Source of the DNA: Clostridia bacterium
GTDB taxonomy: Bacteria; Bacillota; Clostridia; Lachnospirales; Lachnospiraceae
DNA length: 64,000 nucleotides
NCBI GenBank assembly: GCA_910574835.1
Contig: CAJTDE010000019.1
Span: forward strand, 1 to 64,000
Direction of reading: 5' to 3'
Shown here piece after piece: positions 28,265 through 36,989 of this stretch (its first letter is position 1; the number at the start of each line of letters is the position of its first letter). A program made the translations under genes and the position numbers. The notes under the pieces are model-generated. The model was not told where the DNA came from and did no database searches. It worked only from the letters and a program-made list of their open reading frames with translations.

Positions 28265-29024
28265 TTATATTCAACTCCTTCCAGATAAGATTAAAATAGT
28301 CCTTAAATTCCGGTGCGTTTCTGGAACGCATGGGCGTGCGCTCCTCCATAGAAAAAGCTACCGGAACCAGTCTTTGCACCCGTCCGGGACGCTTGGAAAG
28401 CACCAGTACCTGATCCGCCATACTGATAGCCTCAGACAGATCATGAGTGACCAGAATAGCCGTTTTTTCTTCTTTTTTAATAATAGCCGCAATATCGTCA
28501 CAGACAGAAAGCCTTGTCTGATAATCCAGAGCGGAAAACGGTTCATCCAAAAGCAGAAGATCCGGCTCCAGAGCCAGAGTGCGTATAAGAGCCGCCCGTT
28601 GGCGCATACCGCCGGAGAGCTGTGACGGCCTGGCATCCTTAAAAGAGGAAAGTCCATAGGTTTCCAGCATGGCATCTACGGAGGAAATGTGCTCCGGGGT
28701 CAGTTTTTTCTGTATCTCCAGCCCAAGGGTCACATTGCTGTAGACGGTGCGCCATTCAAACAAATGATCCTTTTGCAGCATATATCCGATGTTAGCGCCT
28801 GCCTCCCTAAGAGGCTTTCCCCGGAAGGCAATTGAGCCGTCCTCGGGCTTAAGAAGGCCGCAGATCAGTGATAAAAGCGTGGATTTTCCACAACCGGAGG
28901 GTCCCACAATGGCAAGGAAGCTGCCGCTCTCCAAGGTAAAAGAAATATCGGACAGGGCGAGCGTTTCACCATTCACTTCGTGGTAGGAATAGCTGACGTG
29001 CGAAAGCTCCAGTAAGGGGTTCAT
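28257..29024 (-). CDS. ABC importer ATP-binding protein, SsuB/TauB-like
   Basis: This ATPase pairs with the overlapping permease. Walker A is GPSGCGKST, the signature is LSGGMRQRAALIRTLA, Walker B is LLLLDEPFSALD and the switch His is in LVTHDLSEA. The C-terminal extension (PVAFSMEERTPMRSR) is typical of the nitrate/sulfonate/taurine group. I chose the ATG at 29024, 7 nt after AGGAGG; an ATG at 29030 is too close to it. The binding protein is absent or lies elsewhere. Confidence 0.88.
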   Translation of the reverse strand: MNPLLELSHVSYSYHEVNGETLALSDISFTLESGSFLAIVGPSGCGKSTLLSLICGLLKPEDGSIAFRGKPLREAGANIGYMLQKDHLFEWRTVYSNVTLGLEIQKKLTPEHISSVDAMLETYGLSSFKDARPSQLSGGMRQRAALIRTLALEPDLLLLDEPFSALDYQTRLSVCDDIAAIIKKEEKTAILVTHDLSEAISMADQVLVLSKRPGRVQRLVPVAFSMEERTPMRSRNAPEFKDYFNLIWKELNISG

Positions 29025-29243
29025 AAGCATGCCTCCTATTGTAATATATAGCTATTTTATGAGAGCATCAGGAAATGGTGCTTTTACACATGTATGCTCA
29101 TTCGATTAAAATTTAGAGACATTTTTGATGCAACTATGATACACTAATGATGTAAATTTTTAATCATAGTTTTTATGCCCTGTTTTCATTTGGGAAAATA
29201 ACCCCGGACAGCACATGGTAATTTGACAAGAAGAGGAAACAAA

Positions 29244-29897
29244 ATGATACAGATTTTAGTAGTCGAGGATGAAAGACCCATTTCCAATCTCATAGCCGTA
29301 AACTTAAGAAAAGCAGGCTACTCCTGCCACTGTGTCTTTGACGGCATGGCTGCGGCGGATGCCCTGGATAAAACCAGATACGATCTGATTCTCCTGGATG
29401 TAATGCTCCCCAAGGTGGACGGCTATGAGCTGATGAACTATATAACACCCCTGGAGATTCCCGTGATTTTTCTCACGGCCAAGGCGTCTGTCACCGACCG
29501 GGTGAAGGGCCTGAAGCTGGGAGCGGACGATTATCTCACCAAGCCCTTTGAGATCATAGAGCTTTTGGCAAGAGTGGAAACCGTGCTTCGGCGTTACCAC
29601 AAAACGGAAAATATTCTGACCGTGCACGATCTGGTCATAGACACCTCCTCCCGGATTGTAAAACGGGACGGGGACCCCATTAACCTCACCAAAAAGGAAT
29701 ATGAGCTTTTGCTCTTGTTTGTCCGCAACAAAAACGTAGCCCTTTATCGGGAAACCATCTACGAACGGATCTGGGGAGGGGAATACATGGGAGACAGCCG
29801 CACCGTGGATCTTCACGTGCAGCGGATGCGCAAAAAGATAGGCTGGGAGGATAAGATTGTCACGGTCTACAAGGTTGGATACCGTTTGGAGGGATAG
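29244..29897 (+). CDS. OmpR/PhoB-type response regulator (VanR-like)
   Basis: This DNA-binding regulator of 217 residues has a receiver domain with the acidic pair in VVEDERP, the phosphorylated Asp in LILLDVMLPK and the Lys in DYLTKPFE. A winged helix follows, with LTKKEYELLLLFVRN and RTVDLHVQRMRKKIG. The ATG at 29244 follows AAGAGGAA. The sensor kinase begins at the next base after the stop codon, so they form one unit. Cell-wall genes downstream (VanY type) make an envelope signal plausible, but that is inference. Confidence 0.92.
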   Translation: MIQILVVEDERPISNLIAVNLRKAGYSCHCVFDGMAAADALDKTRYDLILLDVMLPKVDGYELMNYITPLEIPVIFLTAKASVTDRVKGLKLGADDYLTKPFEIIELLARVETVLRRYHKTENILTVHDLVIDTSSRIVKRDGDPINLTKKEYELLLLFVRNKNVALYRETIYERIWGGEYMGDSRTVDLHVQRMRKKIGWEDKIVTVYKVGYRLEG

Positions 29898-31319
29898 ATG
29901 AAATTTTCCTGGAAAATATGCTTTTCAACCATTATGTTAAGTCTTTTGATTTTTACCATCGGCGGATATGTACTGATATCCGCCTTGTTTCAGTCCACCT
30001 ATGAGCGGGAGGCTGCCAATGCCGGGGAGGAGAACCGGATGCTTCAGTATTCCTTTGCGGCCTATTGGAGCGCCACCATACAGGATATGGAGCCGAGCCT
30101 GGAAAATGTGCGGCGCACGGCGGACGCTATGGTGGATGGAATGGCGGGAAGCGATCTGCGGATACGGATTTCCGACGGGGACGGCAATGTGCTTTATGAC
30201 AATGCAAAGACAGAACCGGACACGGGACTTCTGGAAGCCATTACAAGGACCAGCCGGGGACATATGCTGCGCAGGAACGACAGCGGCTATGAGCTTCAGA
30301 CGGCAAGCATGGTCTGTCTGGGGGAGGAAGCGTTTCTGTATCTGGAAAGTATCCGGGATGTGACGGAGCTGTTTGAGGAGCGGGAGTCCCAGTATCGGAT
30401 CTACGGTCAGTGGCTTGCGGGACTTCTGGCGGTTCAGAGTATACTCTGCTATGGAATGGCCTCCTGGCTTCTGCGTCCCCTCAGACGTCTTTCCAGAGCC
30501 ACCCGGCGGATTGCGGGAGGAAACCTGAGCGTCCGCGCCAGAATGGAAAGTAAGGATGAGATCGGAGATCTGGCGGCGGATTTTAACCATATGGCGGATA
30601 ACCTGGAACAGCAGTTTCAGGAGCTTGAGGATGCGGCCAGGCGTCAGGAGGATTTTATCGGAAGCTTTGCTCATGAGCTGAAAACGCCGCTGACCTCTAT
30701 GATAGGGTATGCGGACATGCTTCGCACTACGGAGGTGACGCAGGAAGAGCAGTTTCAGGCGGCAAACTATATTTTTAAGGAGGGGAAGCGCCTGGAATCT
30801 CTCTCCTTTAAGCTGCTGGATCTGATGGTGGTGAAGAATCAGGAACTGGAGCTTCGGCCGGTGAAAATCCGCTGGATGGCGGAGGACATCAAGGGGATGC
30901 TGCAGCCTTCGCTGAAAAAGCTGGGGATTGTGCTGAAGGTGATCGTGGAGGACGCAAGCTTGATGCTGGAGCCGGATTTGATGAAAACGGTGCTGTTAAA
31001 CCTTCTGGACAACGGGCGGAAGGCCATAGAGGGGGAGGGAACCCTCTATCTGCTCGGACGCAGGGAGGAGGACGGCTTTGCCCTCTATGTCAGAGATACG
31101 GGCAAGGGGATTCCTAAGGAGGAGCTTTCCCAGATCACGGAGGCATTTTATATGGTAGACAAGTCCCGGGCCAGGCAGCAGGGGGGAGCCGGACTTGGCT
31201 TATCCATCTGTCAGGAGATTGTGAAGCGGCACGGAGGGACCATGACCTTTAAGAGCATTCCGGGCAAGGGAACTATGGTGCGGATTTTCCTGGAGATGCC
31301 GGAAATTGATTTGGACTGA
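29898..31319 (+). CDS. Sensor histidine kinase with HAMP domain (VanS-like)
   Basis: This is the membrane sensor partner of the preceding regulator. The first helix is at about residues 10-30, the extracytoplasmic sensor at 31-160 and the second helix near 168-190. HAMP follows at 190-245 (LRPLRRLSRATRRIAGGNL). The phospho-acceptor block is FAHELKTPLTSMIGYADML, and the ATPase has NLLDNGRKA, DTGKGIP and GAGLGLSICQEI. The last codons (MPEIDLD and the TGA) are read from sequence that matches the 3' half of a family A palindrome, GGAAATTGATTT-GACTGA, so the element seems to have supplied the end of this gene. Confidence 0.92.
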   Translation: MKFSWKICFSTIMLSLLIFTIGGYVLISALFQSTYEREAANAGEENRMLQYSFAAYWSATIQDMEPSLENVRRTADAMVDGMAGSDLRIRISDGDGNVLYDNAKTEPDTGLLEAITRTSRGHMLRRNDSGYELQTASMVCLGEEAFLYLESIRDVTELFEERESQYRIYGQWLAGLLAVQSILCYGMASWLLRPLRRLSRATRRIAGGNLSVRARMESKDEIGDLAADFNHMADNLEQQFQELEDAARRQEDFIGSFAHELKTPLTSMIGYADMLRTTEVTQEEQFQAANYIFKEGKRLESLSFKLLDLMVVKNQELELRPVKIRWMAEDIKGMLQPSLKKLGIVLKVIVEDASLMLEPDLMKTVLLNLLDNGRKAIEGEGTLYLLGRREEDGFALYVRDTGKGIPKEELSQITEAFYMVDKSRARQQGGAGLGLSICQEIVKRHGGTMTFKSIPGKGTMVRIFLEMPEIDLD

Positions 31320-31469
31320 GGCTGAGGTGTACTGTGAGAGATATTACGGAACTGGAACCAGTAATATCTCTCGAAGTGCACAAATCGATTTGCGGACACA
31401 TGCATTTGTGGCCGGAAATTGATTTAGACTGAGTGTACTGCGAGAGATATTACGGAACTGGAATAGGAG
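31302..31469 (+). repeat. Family A palindromic repeat, one full unit plus partial units
   Basis: The full 93-nt unit is 31361-31453. Its outer arms are 31361-31381 and 31433-31453, with TCTCTCGAAG opposite the complementary CTGCGAGAGA. The inner hairpin at 31382-31425 runs from AAATCGATTT to AAATTGATTT. On each side lies the constant spacer GGAACTGGAA. Upstream, 31302-31347 is the 3' half of another unit and overlaps the end of the kinase gene. Downstream, the spacer continues as GGAACTGGAATAGGAG, whose AGGAG is the ribosome site of the next gene, 7 nt before its ATG. Confidence 0.8.
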
Positions 31470-31476
31470 ACCGATT

Positions 31477-32361
31477 ATGAAAAATTATGTAATTGCCGGA
31501 TTGCTTCTGTTTCTTCTGGCTGCGGCAAGTCTCTTTCTGCCTTCCCGGGTTTTGAAGTGGCAGGACAGGCAGCGGACCGGCAAAAGTGAAATTGAGGAAG
31601 TGCAGGAGGTTGTATTAAAGGAGCAAATTTCCATGACACTGTCGGAGAAGCTTAAGCTTCGAAGTCAGGATACGGTCAACACACTGACCTTGGTCAACGG
31701 AAAAAACTACAATAAGGATACCATAGAGGAGCAAATAAAAAAGGAAATCAAGATCCTTGCGGACCGGAACATTCTTATTGATTTTGATACGGGTGAGCTG
31801 ACGCTCAAAGAAGCTGCGGTTACATTTTATGTGGATATGGAGGACAGTGAAAAGTCCATTATGCTCTGGCAGGGATTTGTGGAAACATCGAAATACCAGC
31901 TGCTGTTTTTCCTGGACGATGAGACAGGAAAAATCGTGAGCTTTTCTCAATATGCCGCCAGACCTGTTGTGGATTATGAGGCGGCAGCGGATGCATCTGC
32001 GGAGACGGACCAGGCTATTTACGTGGAAAAGTATTTTGCAGATATGGATGCGGAGGAACAAAAAGAACTGGCTGTCCGATGGGGTGAATATCTGGGCTGC
32101 GAGATGGTGAGCAGCCAATCTTACCCTAATGGAATCATGCCGGGTGCGGAGGAAGAGTTATTTCAGCAAGAGATTGATAACTTTGTAAGCAAGGGCTACA
32201 GCTACGAAGAGGCGAAGATTAAGACAGCGCTTTCCTGGGGAATAGACCCTTTGCTGGGGGAGACATTTCGGGTAACTTTTGAAGACAGCGGCGGTCAGAT
32301 TGTCTATACAATGGGAGTCACAGACAGAGTTTTCCAGATAGATGTTTATATGTCTAGGTAA
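31477..32361 (+). CDS. Membrane-anchored hypothetical protein, 294 residues
   Basis: I do not recognise this protein. One N-terminal helix (about residues 4-22, YVIAGLLLFLLAAASLFL) should anchor it with the rest outside. The body is acidic, with several beta-like stretches (AAVTFYVDMED, YQLLFFLDDETGKIVSF) and no catalytic motif I can name. It lies downstream of the VanRS-like pair and upstream of the VanY gene on the same strand, so a role in the same envelope response is possible. Its ribosome site comes directly after a family A palindrome. It may serve as an accessory sensor protein, but this is a guess. Confidence 0.65.
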   Translation: MKNYVIAGLLLFLLAAASLFLPSRVLKWQDRQRTGKSEIEEVQEVVLKEQISMTLSEKLKLRSQDTVNTLTLVNGKNYNKDTIEEQIKKEIKILADRNILIDFDTGELTLKEAAVTFYVDMEDSEKSIMLWQGFVETSKYQLLFFLDDETGKIVSFSQYAARPVVDYEAAADASAETDQAIYVEKYFADMDAEEQKELAVRWGEYLGCEMVSSQSYPNGIMPGAEEELFQQEIDNFVSKGYSYEEAKIKTALSWGIDPLLGETFRVTFEDSGGQIVYTMGVTDRVFQIDVYMSR

Positions 32362-32451
32362 GACAGGAAGAAAAGATTGGCGAAAATGTTTATATTTTGA
32401 TGCGTTTTTGATGCAAGGCGCCTCTATGATTAACATACGAGGTGATGAAAA

Positions 32452-33318
32452 ATGCGTAGATACGAAGAATATGAACAGGAAAGCAGAGGAGCAAGGAGAA
32501 GAAAACGCAAGCAGGCCATGCAGAGGAAGATTTTAGGCTTCTGCCTGTTTACCTTTTTGCTGGGGGTATTGTGCGGAAGAATTGTATTTGCGAAGAGTGC
32601 GGAGGAAGATTACGTACAGGACATGGAAGAATATGCGCAGCAGGCGGAATACGGCATGGAAGAAGAGGAATGGGATCAGGAGCCTTCTAAAGCGGAAGGG
32701 ATCTCAGGAAAACTTCTGACAGAGGGAACGGAAGCCGGTGAGGAAGAAGCCTGGATGCTGACCCTGGTAAATAAATGGAATCCTATGGAGAGCGGCTATA
32801 AGCCGGCTGTTGCGGAGATTGAAAATAATTACTACTTTGATGCGAGGGCCGTGGGGTATTTACAGGAAATGCTTGCGGCAGGCCGGAGAGAAGGACTTGA
32901 CTTTTGGGTTTGTTCGGCGTATCGTACCATAGAGAAGCAGACGGATTTGTTTGAGGATAAGGTGCGCAGAGTGACGGCGGAGACGGGCCTTACCGGGGAA
33001 GCGGCCAGAGAAAAGGCGGGCACGGAAGTAGCTTTTCCGGGCACCAGCGAGCACAATCTGGGGCTGGCCGTGGATATTGTGGCAAGAGATTATCAGATTC
33101 TTGATGAAAAGCAGGCCCGGACGGAGGAAGCCCGGTGGCTTAAGGAAAATTGCTGGAAATATGGGTTTATTCTGCGGTATCCGACGGATAAGACGGAGGA
33201 GACGGGAATTATCTTTGAGCCGTGGCATTATCGGTATGTGGGTGAGAAAGCGGCTAAGGAGATTATGGAACAGGGGATTTGTCTGGAGGAGTATTTGGAC
33301 GAGACAGGCGGCCGGTGA
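32452..33318 (+). CDS. vanY: D-alanyl-D-alanine carboxypeptidase, VanY/M15B type
   Basis: This zinc peptidase trims the terminal D-Ala from peptidoglycan stem peptides. A basic N-terminus and one helix (about residues 26-48) anchor it. The M15 domain spans about 115-280, with substrate-site VCSAYRTIEKQ, zinc ligands in GTSEHNLGLAVD and the final His in EPWHYRYVG. GAGGTGA lies before the ATG. The gene follows a VanRS-like system, but no VanA/H/X genes are present, so it is probably housekeeping wall trimming rather than glycopeptide resistance. Confidence 0.88.
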   Translation: MRRYEEYEQESRGARRRKRKQAMQRKILGFCLFTFLLGVLCGRIVFAKSAEEDYVQDMEEYAQQAEYGMEEEEWDQEPSKAEGISGKLLTEGTEAGEEEAWMLTLVNKWNPMESGYKPAVAEIENNYYFDARAVGYLQEMLAAGRREGLDFWVCSAYRTIEKQTDLFEDKVRRVTAETGLTGEAAREKAGTEVAFPGTSEHNLGLAVDIVARDYQILDEKQARTEEARWLKENCWKYGFILRYPTDKTEETGIIFEPWHYRYVGEKAAKEIMEQGICLEEYLDETGGR

Positions 33319-33353
33319 TGCAGGCAGAATGAAAGACAGGATGTGTGGACACA

Positions 33354-34010
33354 ATGAATCAGAGAAATTACCAGAAGGAACTGAACGGAACTATAGAAAA
33401 GCTTGTAGAAGCAGGGCGTACACCCAGGCTTTTGCTGCATAGCTGCTGCGCTCCATGCAGCAGCTATGTGCTGGAATATCTTTCGGAGTATTTTTCCATT
33501 ACGGTATTTTATTACAATCCGAATATATTTCCGGCCAAGGAGTATGAGAAACGGGTGAAGGAGCAGGAAGCGCTGATCGAACGGATGCCGGCGAAGCACA
33601 GGATTTCATTTCTGGAGGGACCCTATGAGCAGGAGCGGTTTTACGAGACGGCAAAGGGGCTTGAGCTTGAGCCGGAAGGGGGAGAGAGGTGTTTCCGCTG
33701 TTATCACCTGCGGCTTTTGGAGGCGGCGCAGATGGCGCGGGCCGGCGGGTTTGATTATTTTACGACGACGCTTTCCATCAGTCCTTTGAAGGATGCGGGG
33801 AAGCTGAATGAGATTGGGGAAAAGCTGGCCCGGGAATATGGGGTTGCTTATCTGAACAGTGATTTTAAAAAGCGGGACGGGTATAAGAGGTCGATTGAGC
33901 TGTCGCGGGAGTATGGGCTTTATCGGCAGGATTATTGCGGGTGTGTGTATTCTCTGCGGGAAAGAGGCGGAGATGGGGTTGCTCTCTTAACGGGACAAAA
34001 TACCCAATAG
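33354..34010 (+). CDS. queH: Epoxyqueuosine reductase QueH
   Basis: The enzyme carries out the last step of queuosine synthesis in tRNA and is the non-cobalamin alternative to QueG. The Cys-rich sites for iron-sulfur and metal binding are visible: HSCCAPCSS near the start, CFRCYHLRL in the middle and YCGCVYSLRER near the end. About 218 residues, as expected. I favour the ATG at 33354 (MNQRNYQKEL) from recalled family starts. A GTG at 33345 has the closer ribosome site (AGGA), so the start is uncertain by three codons. No other queuosine genes are nearby. Confidence 0.9.
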   Translation: MNQRNYQKELNGTIEKLVEAGRTPRLLLHSCCAPCSSYVLEYLSEYFSITVFYYNPNIFPAKEYEKRVKEQEALIERMPAKHRISFLEGPYEQERFYETAKGLELEPEGGERCFRCYHLRLLEAAQMARAGGFDYFTTTLSISPLKDAGKLNEIGEKLAREYGVAYLNSDFKKRDGYKRSIELSREYGLYRQDYCGCVYSLRERGGDGVALLTGQNTQ

Positions 34011-34065
34011 ATGCAAGAAAAAATAATAGAATAATGAAAAAATAACGGAAAATATAAAAAAGTGA

Positions 34066-34094
34066 TTGACATATTTGTCTAAAGTGATTATAAT
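34066..34094 (+). promoter_or_regulatory. Sigma-A-type promoter of the LacI-family regulator
   Basis: TTGACA and TATAAT are perfect consensus boxes with a 17-bp spacer. The operator at 34098-34117 covers the expected start site, which indicates repression by a bound regulator. Confidence 0.85.
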
Positions 34095-34097
34095 AAA

Positions 34098-34117
34098 TTC
34101 TGTAAACGTTTACAGAA
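34098..34117. promoter_or_regulatory. LacI-type operator 1 (autoregulatory)
   Basis: TTCTGTAAACGTTTACAGAA is a perfect 20-bp palindrome at the transcription start of the regulator gene. The central TGTAAACGTTTACA fits both a LacI/GalR-family operator and the cre consensus for CcpA. The same 20-bp core recurs at the heart of the palindrome at 35413-35452, which favours the local regulator. Confidence 0.8.
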
Positions 34118-34129
34118 TGGAGCGGACAG

Positions 34130-35155
34130 ATGGGGACGAGCACAGTAAAGGACATTGCGGAAAAATTGAATTTATCCGTGGCAACAGTTTCTAGAGCTAT
34201 CAACAATAAGGAATATGTGAAGGAGGAGACACGTCAGAGGGTTCTCCAGGCGCTTAAGGAATACAATTATGTTCCCAATGAGATTGCCCGTTCTTTGAAG
34301 CTTCAATCTACCAAAACAGTTGCCGTGATTGTTCCGGACATATGCGAGGCTTTTTTCGGAAAGATTATCAAGGGGATTGAACGGACTATCGCTTACAGAG
34401 AATATAGCATCATAGTGGCAGATACGGATGAAAAGAAAGAGAATGAGAAAAGATATCTGGATATGCTGTTTCAGAAGCGGATTGATGCTCTGGTATTTGC
34501 TACGGTAGATTTGTCGGGGGATTATGTGAAGAATTATTTTTCGTCTTTTCCCATTGTCTTTATTGACAATATTCCGGAGCTTGAGGATGTGGACTGCGTG
34601 GTGATTGACAATGCGAAAGCAAGCCGCATGGCAGTGGAATATTTGATTGAAAGAGGGCACAGGGAGATTGCGGTTATTATCGGTTCCGTGAAGGAAACTA
34701 CCGGATATGCCAGAAGAGAGGGATATCTGGATACGCTGAAGCAATATGAGATTCCTGTAGATCCGGACTTGATTCAGTATGGAAATTATAAGGAGGATGC
34801 AGGCTATCGGTGTATGGAGACTTTGCTTAAGCAGAGGAAAGAGCATCCCTTTACAGCGGTATATGTAACGTGTGAGATGATGACCTTTGGAGCTATTAAA
34901 GCGATTCATGCCAGGGGGCTTCGGATTCCGGAGGATATTTCTCTGGTGGGATTTGATATTCAGGACAGGGCAAAGCTGATATTTCCCAGTATCACGACGG
35001 TGCGCCAGCCGGAGAGCGTGATAGGGCGGAAGGTCGGAGAGCTTTTGCTGAAACGTTTAGATGAGAAGGACTCCGGGAAACATACCTCGGAGAAGATATT
35101 GCTGGAGCCGTATATGGAGGAGGGCGAAAGTGTTAAACCAATCAATGGAAGGTAG
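34130..35155 (+). CDS. LacI-family transcriptional regulator
   Basis: This repressor of 341 residues has an N-terminal helix-turn-helix and hinge (STVKDIAEKLNLSVATVSRA, about residues 3-22). A periplasmic-binding-protein-like sugar domain follows (about 60-335), with AVIVPDICEAFFGKIIKGIE and VGFDIQDRAKLIFPSITTVRQ. It is the first gene of the catabolic block and probably represses itself and the ABC importer downstream through two matching palindromes. The effector is unknown; the rhamnose-type mutarotase and GH20-like gene suggest a deoxysugar or aminosugar derivative. Confidence 0.9.
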   Translation: MGTSTVKDIAEKLNLSVATVSRAINNKEYVKEETRQRVLQALKEYNYVPNEIARSLKLQSTKTVAVIVPDICEAFFGKIIKGIERTIAYREYSIIVADTDEKKENEKRYLDMLFQKRIDALVFATVDLSGDYVKNYFSSFPIVFIDNIPELEDVDCVVIDNAKASRMAVEYLIERGHREIAVIIGSVKETTGYARREGYLDTLKQYEIPVDPDLIQYGNYKEDAGYRCMETLLKQRKEHPFTAVYVTCEMMTFGAIKAIHARGLRIPEDISLVGFDIQDRAKLIFPSITTVRQPESVIGRKVGELLLKRLDEKDSGKHTSEKILLEPYMEEGESVKPINGR

Positions 35156-35489
35156 TCATCTGCCGGGTACATATCTTATGCTCGGACGGTTTGGGCATAC
35201 GCTGTCTGTGCTTACTGAACGAAAGTCCGCCCGCTTGGCCGGGAATGGCCGTGCGGGCCGAATATCCCGCTGGCTTACTGTGCTGTAAGCAGGATGCCCC
35301 ACTGTCCTGCTGAAAAACACTTGACTTAAGACAGATGTATGGAAAGGGAGGAAGTCCTATGTGTGTACAGAAAATTATAAAAGGGAAAATACGGTAAAGC
35401 AATAATTCATTTTTTTACCTGTTTCTGTAAACGTTTACAGAAACAGGTAAAAGGAGGAGCGCTCTTGAAAAAGAAAGAGGTGAGACAAT
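35156..35489. other. Gap with hairpins, a possible 12-codon ORF and the large operator
   Basis: GCCCGCTTGGCC and GGCCGTGCGGGC form a GC-rich hairpin at 35229-35258. A second stem uses CTTACTG and related sequence near 35274-35290. At 35359-35397 a 12-codon frame (MCVQKIIKGKIR) follows GGGAGG; it may be a leader peptide or chance. The 40-bp palindrome is listed separately. I cannot fix a promoter for the importer genes here. Confidence 0.4.
35413..35452. promoter_or_regulatory. LacI-type operator 2: perfect 40-bp palindrome
   Basis: The left half, TTTTACCTGTTTCTGTAAAC, is the exact complement of the right half. The centre repeats the 20-bp operator seen at 34098-34117, extended by 10 bp on each side. 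It lies about 37 bp before the TTG start of the importer ATPase and is directly followed by AGGAGG. In RNA it would fold into a long perfect hairpin. Confidence 0.8.
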
Positions 35490-36989
35490 TTGCAGGAGTA
35501 TTTACTGAAAATGGAAGGGATTTGCAAAACCTTTCCTGGTGTCAAAGCTTTGGATGAGGCATGCATTCTTGTGAAGAAGGGTGAGGTTCATGCTCTGATG
35601 GGAGAAAACGGCGCCGGAAAATCAACGCTTATGAAGGTACTGAATGGCTTGCTGCAGCCGGACAAAGGCAGAATTTGTCTGGAGGGAGAAGAGATCAAGG
35701 TTGAAAATCCGGCTGCTGCACTGAAAAAGGGCATTGCCATGATTTATCAAGAGTTAAACCCTATTCGGGATATGACGGTTGCGGAGAATATTTTTATCGG
35801 CAGAGAATTTATGAAGGGATTGTTTGTAGATAAGAAAAAGAGTGAGGCGGAGGCGGAAGCGCTTTTGAAACGGTTTGGTCTTGCCATAGATCCAAGAGCC
35901 CGAATGAGAACCCTCTCCATTGCCCAAATGCAGATGATTGAGATAATGAAGGCGATTTCTTCCGGTGCAAAGCTGATTGTTATGGATGAGCCTACTTCTT
36001 CTCTTACAGACGAAGAAATCAAGGTTTTATTTCAGAAAATAGAGGAATTGAAGAAGGCACAGGTATCCGTTATCTACATTTCCCATCGATTGGAAGAGAC
36101 CTTTACTATTGCTGATGCGGTAACCGTTATGCGGGACGGACGGTACATTGCCACGCGGGATGTAGAAGAGCTTGACAAAAATACATTGATTCAAATGATG
36201 GTAGGCCGTGAGCTTTCCAATATATATCCTAAGGAGGAAGCAGAGATTGGGAAGACAGTTTTGGAGGTAAAGAACCTTTGCGGAGATCGCTTTTGGGATA
36301 TATCCTTTCAGGTACGCAGGGGGGAAATTCTTGGTTTTTATGGCTTGGTGGGTGCAGGACGCAGTGAAGTATTCCGCAGAATCTTTGGTATGGATTCCGG
36401 CAGCGGCGGAGAAATCTGCCTGGATGGAAAAGCACTATCCATCAGTCGCCCTTATCATGCTATTCGTTCCGGAATTGTGATGGTAACAGAAGACCGAAAA
36501 GAGGATGGGCTGGTTCTGTGCAGGTCCATTCAGGAAAATATTGCCTTGCCCAATCTGAAAAGATATCAAAAAGGGCCGTTTCTGAATGGGGAAAGAGAAA
36601 AAAAGGAATGTCGGGAAATCGCAGGTAAGATGTCTGTGAAGATGAGTGGTCTTCATCAGCTTGCAGGACAGCTTTCCGGAGGAAATCAGCAGAAGGTAGT
36701 GCTTTCTAAATGGCTCATGGAACAGCCGAAGGTTCTTATATTAGATGAACCTACCAGGGGGATTGATGTGGGGGCAAAGGCGGAAATTTACGCTCTCATG
36801 TGCGAGTTTGCAAAGCAAGGGCTGGCGATAGTGATGATTTCTTCGGAGCTTCCGGAGGTAATGGGTATGAGCGACCGTATGATCATTATGGGAGAGGGCA
36901 GGATTCGCGGAGAGTTTCGGCGTGAGGAGTATGCCCAGGACGAGATCTTGAAAAGCGCACTGGGAGGAAAGGAGAAGGAGGAAGGATGA
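35490..36989 (+). CDS. Sugar ABC importer ATPase, RbsA/MglA type
   Basis: This protein of 499 residues has two fused ATPase halves, as in ribose and galactose importers. The first half has GENGAGKSTLMK and VMDEPTSSLTDEE. The second has GLVGAGRSEVFRRIFG, LSGGNQQKVVLSKWL and ILDEPTRGIDVGAK. TTG start, with GAGGTGA 6-7 nt upstream. Its last codons overlap the permease start (ATGA). It is the first enzyme of the operon after the palindromic operator. Confidence 0.92.
   Translation: MQEYLLKMEGICKTFPGVKALDEACILVKKGEVHALMGENGAGKSTLMKVLNGLLQPDKGRICLEGEEIKVENPAAALKKGIAMIYQELNPIRDMTVAENIFIGREFMKGLFVDKKKSEAEAEALLKRFGLAIDPRARMRTLSIAQMQMIEIMKAISSGAKLIVMDEPTSSLTDEEIKVLFQKIEELKKAQVSVIYISHRLEETFTIADAVTVMRDGRYIATRDVEELDKNTLIQMMVGRELSNIYPKEEAEIGKTVLEVKNLCGDRFWDISFQVRRGEILGFYGLVGAGRSEVFRRIFGMDSGSGGEICLDGKALSISRPYHAIRSGIVMVTEDRKEDGLVLCRSIQENIALPNLKRYQKGPFLNGEREKKECREIAGKMSVKMSGLHQLAGQLSGGNQQKVVLSKWLMEQPKVLILDEPTRGIDVGAKAEIYALMCEFAKQGLAIVMISSELPEVMGMSDRMIIMGEGRIRGEFRREEYAQDEILKSALGGKEKEEG

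Noticed and set aside
32452-33318. VanY with upstream VanR/S-like pair read as a glycopeptide resistance cluster
   Set aside because: No VanH, ligase or VanX gene is present; VanY-type carboxypeptidases are common in Firmicutes without resistance.
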